From: Hyparrhenia diplandra
Lineage: Eukaryota > Streptophyta > Magnoliopsida > Poales > Poaceae
Direction of reading: 5' to 3'
Assembly (NCBI GenBank): GCA_015847255.1
Contig: JADLZK010010445.1
Span: forward strand, 62,001-126,000
Length of the DNA: 64,000 bases
A model generated the notes under the pieces. That model was not told the DNA's origin. It saw nothing but the letters and a program-made list of their open reading frames with translations, and did not search any database. This document shows positions 55,427 through 64,000 of the stretch, piece after piece; within the stretch, counting starts at the first letter, position 1; each line of letters begins with the position of its first letter. A program made the position numbers and the translations under genes.

Positions 55427-56911
55427 TGTTGGTATAAATTAACAGCGAGCGAGAGAAATCCGCAAGCGCACGGATACCGATGTAGCTTTTACAGGGGAGT
55501 ATTCAGTATCGATTTCCACGGGAACGTGAAGTGTACTAGAAAGGTTTAGAACATCCTAAGATAATAATGGTAATGATGTGGAAAGAGAGGGTTAAGTTTT
55601 CTAAGTATTCTAATGAGATCTATATGATCAAAGGCTCACTCTACTTTACTTACGTCGAACAACGGTACCGCCCCGATCCTCGAAAAAGGCGGGGAAGGGT
55701 GATCGGGAAGGCCGCCAAAAGCTCTACGAATCACCAACCCGAAGCGTGGTGGATTACAAAGACCGGCTGTTGTCACCCTGGGGGCTACCACAACTAACCG
55801 TGGGATTGGGCGCAAACTCGGGTAAACTCTAGTCTAGACACCACGTCTACACTATCGATTACTACTCTAGCCACGCACGATAACTAGAGCACTCAATACG
55901 CAGTGGAGATCCGATAAATATAGTAAAGTAAGAACTGAAAGTAATTAAATAGAATAAATAGAAATAATAAATGAAGAACACGGAGATTCTCAAGACGAAC
56001 TTGTTGCGGCGATTATTACAATGATGATGAAGATCCGACAGGTCCGGATCTCCGACTTTCTCCTCGCCTCTCTTCTTGATCTTACAACTAGATGAACTAG
56101 AAGAACTAGAACTAGAACTAGAACTAGATGAACTAGACAACTAGAGGGACTCTCTCTTCTAATATGAAACCCTAGATTTTTTCTACGTCGATAGCTAATG
56201 AGGAGATGATGAGAGATGAATGAGAGATGATCCTTGGGGCTGAGCACGGGGGCTGCTTATATAGTCGGAAGGAGGTCTTAGGGGTGTTGGACTTAGATAC
56301 ATCTCGTACTCCACCGTCGTCGTCGGATCAAACCGACATTAAACATGTGGTTTAGATCGCGTGTCAAAGTCGGTTGAGGAAGCTTAGGAAGCGGCCGATG
56401 GCGTGGAGGGAGGCGGCCGGCCTTAATATTAGGCGGTCGGCCCAAGATGGGCCCCACCTGGGCTGAGCTTTTGTGGGTGCGTGCGTGTCGTCGTGCCGTT
56501 TCGAATTGTATTAATTCACGTCAAACGGAGTCGGATGAGGGAGTTATGCCCGTTTTGCGAACCCCGCTCTGCGACCGATATCTTCGATTCTGGACTCCGA
56601 ATATGGCAAATGATATATCCGTTTCGATCATCTCGACGAGCTCTTCGCAATGTTGTACTTTGATTCTTCATTTGAAGTACTTCTATGTTGCTCTTTTTGT
56701 AGGAGTTGGATCGAGATACGATTGGGACACGTCTTGGAGTCGTATGTCTTCATAACTCTATTTGTTTTCCCTGTTTAGTCCACGAAAATCACAACTTCAC
56801 CAAAACTCATGGAAATTGTCGGTGTAAGCCCTAATAAGGTGATCTAATTATATTTTAGTCCCTCTTCATATTCAGTTGACAAGTAAAAGTATACGTTAAT
56901 ATGTGTCAACA
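55427..56911 (-). repeat. Extra type-B LTR (L4)
   Basis: 1485 bp, type B along its full length, TGTTGGTATAAATTAACAGC...TATGTGTCAACA. Followed by accct. No unpaired partner of its own in the window. Confidence 0.88.
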
Positions 56912-56916
56912 ACCCT

Positions 56917-58371
56917 CTCGAGAATCTATAGGAGGCAAGAGCACGAGGGGGGTTGTATGCGTCTTGAGAGTGGTTAGACTAGAGAGACTAGGTAGTTCAG
57001 GAAGTTTCTCATGTGAGCATGAACTAGATGAAGTGTCTATGTAGTAGCTTCCATGCTCATTGATGTCATCCTTCTTCTCAAACTCCAAGGTTGATTTGTC
57101 ATAGATATCTAAAGTTTCTCTTGGAGTGGTGTCTCTCGGTCGATCTCGTCTAAGGTCTCGTCCATCCATTCAACGGTTGTAGCATATAACTCTTTATTAT
57201 CCTCTAGCCATTGTTGTCGCTCTTCTTGGTCTTCTGGTGGTCTTGATGGCTCCTATATTTAGGTTGTCTTGATGAATTTTTAGGGCCCTCAAGGGTCTCA
57301 AGGGAAAAAGAGAGTACAAGGATTCATCGGGGTTAAGGATGGGTGCCGTAATGGATTCAAATATGTAATCTTGTCTAGGCATGGAAGGGGAGAAAATAAG
57401 ATCGTCTTCTAGGTAGCTTGGCTCTCCTTCTATGGCATCACTAGACATGCCATCATAGAATTCCTCCATATCCTTTGTAGGAACGAGAACATTTTCTAAG
57501 AGACTCCTCCTCAAAAGAATTTGAAATATATTATTCTTGGAGGTCTCTTAGGTGGATGCATTCTAAATGATAAATTGAGGCATTCCTAGAATTTTCAAAA
57601 GATCAACCTCGATGGAAGGATGGGATTCATCACTCTCTAAAGTGTGATGTGTTTCCATAGTAGGAGATTCTATGGCAACCAAATTTTTAGAAGATATTAT
57701 AGGAATTTTAGATTCGGTTGCGTGTGTCTCCTCTTGTTGTTCGGGGCTTGGCTCGACTTCTTCTTCGGGTAACTCATCAAAAACGTTAGTGTAGGGAGTG
57801 TTGTCAAGGATTTTCTCAAGAATGGCTTTTCCCTCACTAACTAGTTTATGTGAGAATGATCCTCTGAGTGATGTCGAGATTTAGAGCGACTTCCTTGTTA
57901 AGACAGCGATAAAAGTGATAGAGCGGGACATGGTCGGGGCAAGGAAAGGTTTGGGCCCGAATTGGTAAGGCTTGTGAATCTAGCCAGGTTTGCTCCTAGA
58001 GTCTCCTTCTCTTTTTGTCTAAATGTAAGAACTTCTATTCTAAGGTCAACAATTTTTATAAAGAGGGGAAGAAAGCAAGACAAAATTTGTCTCGGTTCAT
58101 CCCAATCTCCATTTACGCTTCCTCTGAGTGAGCATACCATTTTCTCGCTCTTCCCTCAAGGGAGAGAACGGAAATAATTTCCATTTAATGGTCTCTTGTG
58201 TCATGCCGAAATATTTCGGCGAAGAACACAATTGCTCAAAGTCTCTAAGGTGGGTGTATGGATCCTCATCGGCTAACCCGAGAAGGATTGCTCCCGAACC
58301 ATGGCTATAAGAGCGGGGCGGCTCGTAGCCATCTGTAAGAATAGGGTGTGAAGATGGTGAAGGCTCAACAT
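56917..58371 (-). pseudogene. Gag-like ORF of element A (main part)
   Basis: Minus strand from the ATG at 58371. Same domain order as the B gag: EVLTFRQKEKETLGA, ARFTSLTNSGPNLSLP, EFYDGMSSDAIEGEPSYLEDD, and SYYIDTSSSSCSHEKLPELP (56906-57169), ending at the insertion point. Several frame changes (near 58240, 57900 and 57530). The last residues lie at 46066-46116 on the far side of the nested insert. Confidence 0.7.
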
Positions 58372-58510
58372 GTCACCCTTTGGAGCAAAAGAATTTAATG
58401 ATAGGAGTGAAATCCATGTGGTATGTGAGTGGTAAAAGAATAAATAAAGATGGACGATCGTGGTTCTAACTAGAACGACTACCGATTTTAGACAGCGGGC
58501 CCGGAAAGCT

Positions 58511-59849
58511 TGTTGGTATAAATTAACGCGAACAGAGAAACCGCTTGAGGCGCACGGATACCGATGTAGCTTTCACCGGGGAGTATTCAGTATCGATTTC
58601 CACGGGGAGCGTGAAGTGTACTAGAAAGAGTAGGAACGTCGAAAGAAAGAATAATGATGTGAGAAGAGAGTTTAGAATTTTCTAAGTATTCTAAGTTGAT
58701 CTAAATAATCAAAGGCTTGCTTTACTTTACTTACGTCGGAGCGGCGGTACCGTCGACCCTCGAAAAAAGGCGGGGAAAGGGGTGATCGGGGAAGGCCGTA
58801 AAAAGCTCTACGAATCACCAACCCGAACGTGGTGGATTACAAAGACTCGACTTTGGAGTCACCCCCGGGCTACCACAACTAACCGTGGATTGAGCAAACT
58901 GGGGTAATCTCTAGTCTAGACACCACGCCTACACTATTAATTACTACTCTAATTTCACATTAAAACTAGAGCACTCAATACGAGCAGAGATCCATTAAAT
59001 ATTGTAAAGTAAGAACTGAAATTAATTGAATAGAATAAATAGAAATAATAAAATGAAGAACACGGAGATTCTTGAAGAACGAACTGAATTCTTTGTAGAT
59101 GTACAATGTTGATGAAGATCCGACGGTCGGGATCTCCGGCTTTCTTTCTCCTCTCTCCTTGATCTTACAACTAGATGAACTAGAAGAACTAGATCTAGAA
59201 CTAGAACTAGATGAACTAGACAACTAGAGGGACCTCTCTCTCTTCTTCTAATATGAAACCCTAGATTTTCTCTCGTTGATAGCTAATGAGGAGATGATGA
59301 GAGATGAATGAGAGATGAGCCTTGGGCTGAGCACAGGGCTTATATAGTCAGGAGGAGGTGCGGTGTTGGACTTAGATACATCTCGTACTCCATCGTCGTC
59401 GTCGGATCAAACCAGACATTAAACATGTGGTTTAGATCGCGTGTCAAAGTCGGTTGAGGAAGCTACGGAAGCGCGGCCGATGGCGTGGAGGGAGGCCGGC
59501 CGGCCTTATATTTGGGGCGTAGGGCCAGAATGGGTCCCACTGCGGGTCCATGCCGCGTGGCTAACCTACGGAGTCTTCTAGATGATGTTTTCTTGGGTGC
59601 TAAGTCTCGATCACGTCGGGATTAATCGGAGCCTTCTAGAGTCTTTCTCGGAGTTGGATTGCGTTACGTTGCGTAGTTATGCGACTCGCGAATTACATTG
59701 TTTCCTTTGTTTAGTCCCACGCAATTCACAACTTTACCAAAATTGGTGGAAATATATTAGTGACACCCTATTCTAGGTTGTTATTTTGATTTATACCCCT
59801 TTCTCATGTTTATCGATTAATAATTTTTATATGATAACAAGTGTCAACA
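58511..59849 (-). repeat. 5' LTR of element A (L5)
   Basis: Pairs with L1. Preceded by a very degenerate PBS (gacagcgggcccgg, 58491-58504). U3 is of the G type. Followed by the target copy taggt. Confidence 0.9.
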
Positions 59850-61345
59850 TAGGTGAACAAGCTAGATTACTCTCTAAACAAGGCTAAGCAACTAGCAAGG
59901 TTACTCTATCTACTCTAGCACAAGGTTTATATCAAAGTAATGCAAGAGATAGTGATATACCACAATGTAGAGGCTAGTCAATCCAATCACCAATATGACA
60001 CAAAGAGACAACCAAATCGATGCCAATCACCAAGGGACAACAAGAGACAAGTGGAGACAATGATTTATCCCGAAGTTCACTTGAGCACCCGTCAAGCTAC
60101 GTCTCCGTTTGTGTCGAGCCTTCTCACGTGTGGGTCGGTGTGGAGCTCACTCAAGCCAAATGCCTTTAGGCTTACCGCACCCAAAGAAAATGAGAGGTAC
60201 TCACCGACACGAGCAATATATTATCTTGCAATTCGTTGTCGACAAGGATGCGGTCCTCTCACAAATCACCGGGGTGGCAAGAACAATCACCAACTCTTGC
60301 CAACGCCTCCACCAATCACCAAGCAGGCTAGGGGTGGTGCTCCCCAAGCAAAGGAAATCCACCAGGCTCTAGCGATCCTCAAGCGCCACTAGATGCAATG
60401 ATCAAAGCAAAGTGCACTTGAATCACCTCAACTCACTAGAGTGATGCTCTCAAGCAAAGGAAGTGGGGAGGAGGATGTGTGCTCGACTCTAGAGGTGTTA
60501 GGGAATGATTTCAAATGTCCAAGAGACCTCCACAAACCGGCGAAAGGGGTATAAATAGGCTCCCCCCTAAAAATGGAGCCGTTGGGGGGGCTATGCAGCT
60601 CTGGCATCATTGCGGATGCGCGGCCAGGACTCATGAGTCGGTCGGCGCGGCTAACCAAAAATAGGACCCCCTGGCATGCGTCCGGTCGGGAATAGTGCAT
60701 CGGTCATGCTTAGGTGCATGCGTCCGTCACTCCTCGGCGAGACCACGAAAAACATGCTCTGCGGACTCACCTACAGGTGCGTCGGTCAGTGCATGCTTCG
60801 GTCGCGGGTCGGTCACCGCGTCCAGGTAAGCCTCGAGCCGTGAATTTTTCGTTGTTTCTTTGTCGTTCCTTAGCCTTTGCTCCAAACCGACTTCCGTCAC
60901 TTGATTCTTGTTGCCGACGCGTCGAAGAACACCCGAGACCATGTGTTAGCATTTTTGAAAACATTTTCCATCAAGTGCGGAGTTAGTTCTCTAGGTTAGA
61001 ATGCATGTAAATGATTTTGAACCTAGAGGCACATGGTCGATCGATATGCGATAGTTTTCCTCTTTATAGTACGGCTTATCGATCCTATAATCACTCACAC
61101 ACCCTCTATGATGTCTTGTGTGTAAAATCAAAATGGCCTATGGATATACCTTTGCCTTGAGCCCATTTTGATCCACAATCCACTCAAGTCATGCACTTGA
61201 TCATCAATTGAACCATCTCGATCCATCAACATGACCACCATGCATCACACTTGGCTTGACCAATCTCCAACTAAATCAAAATCTTAGCATAGAGATTAGT
61301 CCTAAGGATGTCATCAATTAGCCAAAACCAATCTAGAGATTTTCA
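59850..61345 (-). repeat. 5' LTR of copia element, remaining segment
   Basis: Matches 33641-35211. Compared with the left copy it repeatedly lacks one base in CCGG (for example tcggtc for tccggtc at 60698, 60800 and 60810). Ends ATTTTCA before the target copy ccaat. Confidence 0.92.
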
Positions 61346-61650
61346 CCAATCCACATTTGGAGGATAAAACCTTATAGAGGCGATGCACTCTCTTATGTTA
61401 GGGTACAACTTCAAAAGTGCCACGGGATCTAGAGGGAGAACAATCAACTTGCGAACTCCTTATCTAGACAAAGTTATTTACATTTGTAGGACAATCAAAT
61501 AGAGTTCTCTAGATTATGTACTAATTTGACTCATGTTCAAGTGTGCCCAATGTTGGATGCACTCCGCTTTGTAACCATTCATGATGTAATGGTTATAACA
61601 ACATCTTCTTTATTAATTATCAATGAAAATTTGGTTTTGTTGTAAAACGA
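61346..61650 (+). pseudogene. LINE 3' part: end of RNase H and 3' end
   Basis: Continues the LINE cut at 33442. One frame reads CPMLDALRFVTIHDVMVITT...INENLVLL and stops at 61642-61644, which resembles the C-terminus of this LINE type. No poly-A tail is clear. Confidence 0.65.
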
Positions 61651-62010
61651 GAATATCGATACCATATTTATTTTATATTTCTTCTCGGATTCATATTCGA
61701 ACCACGAGATAGCTACGGATACATATACGAATCACGAATTATCTCGATTACAAGTGTGAATAATGAGTATCGAATATGTCAATATGGTATGACTTCAATT
61801 TGGAGAATGTCGTATACAAATATCTTTTGGATATTGAGTAAAGAAATATATATACATTTGGCATCTTGATAAAGGCTTTGTACTAGTTTACCATGGTACA
61901 AACATAAACATACGTACACACATACTATAGACTGCGGTACTTCATGTTTTGAGTTCATGAAATAAAATTATATTTTGAATAAATATATGTGCATGAAATT
62001 AATTTGGCTA
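61651..62010. other. AT-rich sequence with no recognisable feature
   Basis: About 360 bases, AT-rich, with repeated tatcgata/tacgaatcacga-like phrases at 61660-61800. I see no gene or known element end. Confidence 0.5.
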
Positions 62011-64000
62011 AGCCCATAACTACTACCCCAAGGTACTTAGGATTTTCAAATCCAGGAAGTTGCCTCACATAGACCTCTTTCTCTATGTAGCCATTTAAAT
62101 ACACTCTTGACATCCATTAGATATAGCTTGAACCCCTTTGAAGCTACAAGGCTAAAAATGATCCCAATGGCTTCTAAATGGGCAACATGAGCAAAGGTTT
62201 ATGCGTAATCTGTACACTCTTTCTAACAAAACCCTTGAGCTACCAACCTAGCCTTGTTCCTCACCACAACACCTCCCTCACTCTATTTGTTCTTGAAACC
62301 CACTTGGTTCTGTGGGATGGCAATCGGAAGGTGGTAGCACTAAAAACATAATTATTTTCTTTCAAAGTTTTCTCTTCTCATGCATGGCATTGACCCGGAT
62401 CAGTTCGACAAAGCATGTCCAACATTTTGAGACTCAAAAGAGGCAACAAATATAAAATGAGCAAAGTGAGAGATTTGATGAGTTTTTAGACCATGTTCCC
62501 TTTGGTCAAGCTCACCAATCATGGCCCTGAGGTGTGGATGGAGATTCTAAATGTGTCGAGCTTCCTCCCTCAAAGGGAGTCGCCTTCCCCTCACCAACGA
62601 CTAGAACGTCCTCGGTGTGTTGCGTGCGGTGAGGAAGTGGCTTGATAGGTCCCCAAGAAGTGGATGAAGTAGGATCGGGGCCATGGAGATGATGAAGGAC
62701 GTCGTAGGCTCGAGTGGGGCAGCCCTTTGTACCTTGTACAACCCTAACCTGCTCATCTTCCATGAAAATGCTTTCTCCATGCTACCCCTCATGCACACTC
62801 AAGACGGGGGTTGTACAAGGGCAGATCTCATCAAAAGTCACTTCACGGGTCTCCATGAATCGGTTGTTATCAAGGTTAAGTAAGCGATAATCATGTGAGT
62901 GAATAGCATAACCAAGAAAGATACCATCGAATACCTAGACTCAAACTTGTCCAACTTACCCTTCTTGAGTATGAAACACTTGCGACCAAACACTCTAAAG
63001 TGTCTTACCTTGGGCATCCTAAAGCGCATCTCATAAGATTTTTTCATTTGTAAAAAGCATGGAGAAAAATACGGTTGGAAACATGGCATCGGTGTTGATC
63101 GCCTCGACCCAATATAGCCTCGGATTCTTGTGCTCATCAAGCATGCGTGCGGGCCATTTCAACAATAGTGCGATTTTTGCGTTCAACAAGGCCATTACAT
63201 TTAGGAACACGGAGGAAGAAAACTAATGCTCAAGTTCTAATGAAGTGCGAGGGTCTCAAAGCGAGTGTTCTTGAACTTTTGTACCATTGTCACTATGAAT
63301 ATAGCTCTCATGGTATGTTGAGGAAACTCATTTTGCAACCTTAAAAATCAAACCTCGAACATGAGTAAAATGTCTCATCCTTTGTCCTTATGAAAACAAC
63401 CAAGAATATCCACAACCACAAGAACATACCATCTTTCAACCTCTAGCATTACTATTGCTTAGGACCAACAACGTCTATATGCAAAATCTCATCGGGCTCC
63501 TTGGTCATGATTTGATTCACACGGGAGGGGTGAAGCGGCTATCATTTCCATGGCAGCTGGGATGACAAACCAAATATTTTTCAAACTTTAGTTTAGGCAA
63601 TCCTTGGATCAGTCAAGTGATCATAATCTTACAATCAAGTCAAAGCTCAAATGACCAAGGCTCCTATGCCACTTCCAAAGCTCGGGAACAAAACCGGCTA
63701 TGAACAGAGAAGAGCCAAAAAGAGTAAAAAAAGTCGGCTCAAAACACATTCCCATAAGGCACAATCCAATACGCAAGATTTTTTGAGAATCAATAGTCCA
63801 AGAACAACCGGGTTTTAAAAGCGCACTTCAAAGCTATAACCATTGAGTTGTGCTTAGAAACAAATTGAAATGCTAATTTGAGCAAAGCAACATCCTTGAG
63901 GACAAAGTTCTCATTGAGTCGAATGGACCCATGAGAAACAATTTTACCTTTTCTATTGTCCCTAAAAAGTGATATACTCCATGTTCTTCACGGGGATGAG
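62011..64000 (-). pseudogene. Degenerate copia relic (RT start, integrase, pre-integrase)
   Basis: Minus-strand remains in element order from right to left. 63440-64000 is pre-integrase-like. Integrase core and C-terminal part: HSDNGTKVQEH (63270-63310), LNAKIALLLKW (63160-63200), VRHFRVFGRKCFILKKGKLDKFES (62940-63010), then a linker to 62512. RT start: VVRNKARLVAQGF (62220-62290), AHLEAIGIIFSLVASKGFKLYLMDVKS (62080-62200), and NGYIEKEVYVRQLPGFENPKYLG (62025-62095). The RT breaks off at about 62010. Frame changes and stops are frequent, so it is much older than the element at 33443. The part beyond 64000 is outside the window. Confidence 0.75.

Larger units (their letters stand above)
41765..59849 (-). 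mobile_element. Element A: gag-only gypsy-type element, with nested B
   Basis: LTRs of 1342 bp (41765-43106) and 1339 bp (58511-59849), perfect target duplication taggt (41760-41764, 59850-59854). Without the nested insert its internal region is about 4.6 kb: PBS, a gag-like ORF, and 3 kb of non-coding DNA ending at the PPT. No protease, RT or integrase is present. It is thus a terminal-repeat element with gag only, dependent on others. Confidence 0.85.
33443..61345 (-). mobile_element. Sirevirus-like copia element, nearly complete, holding nested elements A and B
   Basis: Bounded by LTRs with TGAA...TTCA ends and a perfect 5-bp duplication ccaat (33438-33442, 61346-61350). Minus-strand order is 5' LTR (61345 to 59850 and 41764 to 41562), PBS 41547-41559, gag, protease, integrase, RT, RNase H, ~1 kb 3' region with purine tracts, and 3' LTR (33443-35211). 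The nested insertion accounts for 18.1 kb, so the element itself is about 9.8 kb. LTRs are very similar, so it is young. The long LTRs, purine tracts and GC palindromes in the LTR point to the Sirevirus genus. Confidence 0.9.

Noticed and set aside
41765..59849. Satellite or CRISPR-like array, because five similar ~1.3-1.5 kb repeats occur
   Set aside because: Each repeat has LTR ends, PBS or PPT neighbours and 5-bp target duplications; spacing and internal content differ.

Overview
The window looks like intergenic DNA from a large, repeat-rich grass (Poaceae) genome. I see no intact cellular gene, no RNA gene and no CRISPR array. Almost every base belongs to transposable elements inserted into one another. 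The grass assignment is an inference from the mix of families: Sirevirus-like Ty1/copia elements, long-LTR Ty3/gypsy elements of the Athila/tRNA-Asp type, a LINE with RT, zf-RVT and RNase H, and a Helitron whose 3' end resembles those I know from grasses. The species cannot be named from this sequence.

Layout from left to right. Positions 1-2983 are most of a ~3.1 kb LTR (family D, copy D1) inserted into the gag of a gypsy-like element G (LTR 3551-5266). G sits inside the internal leader of element H (LTR 5472-6917). H sits inside the 3' non-coding part of a gag-only copia element C (6918-8249, 22734-30641, minus strand). C is also interrupted by a second D copy, an apparent solo LTR (D2, 8250-22728, target duplication gcatg). 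D2 in turn holds a complete 8.8 kb gypsy-type element E (9597-18378, target duplication atgat) and a Helitron-like element (19879-22489). The 5' LTR of C carries an H-family solo LTR (29109-30513, target duplication ctaca). C ends against an older related LTR fragment (30642-31122) and a decayed plus-strand LINE (31123-33442).

The LINE RNase H is split by a Sirevirus-like copia element (33443-61345, target duplication ccaat) with gag, protease, integrase, RT and RNase H, broken only by single-base frameshifts and stops. Its 5' LTR was hit by a gag-only gypsy-type element A (41765-59849, target duplication taggt). Element A was hit by a sister element B (46117-53794, target duplication accct), followed by a further gag plus LTR unit (53795-56911) that looks like an unequal-recombination product. 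The LINE resumes at 61346, and a degenerate copia relic fills 62011-64000.

The coding parts work as parasites of varying completeness. The copia element at 33443-61345 is the only one with a polymerase. C (gag only), A/B (gag only) and E (gag and protease plus an Athila-type extra ORF behind what looks like its own internal promoter) would need enzymes in trans. G and H are seen only at their 5' ends. All five gypsy-type families share an LTR edge (TGTTGG...CAACA read on the plus strand) and a primer-binding site resembling the 3' end of tRNA-Asp. Their LTRs are modular, sharing one half while differing in the other. Differences between young sister copies cluster at CCGG and CCWGG sites, which may reflect consensus errors at methylated DNA rather than real mutation, so 'broken' ORFs should be read with caution.
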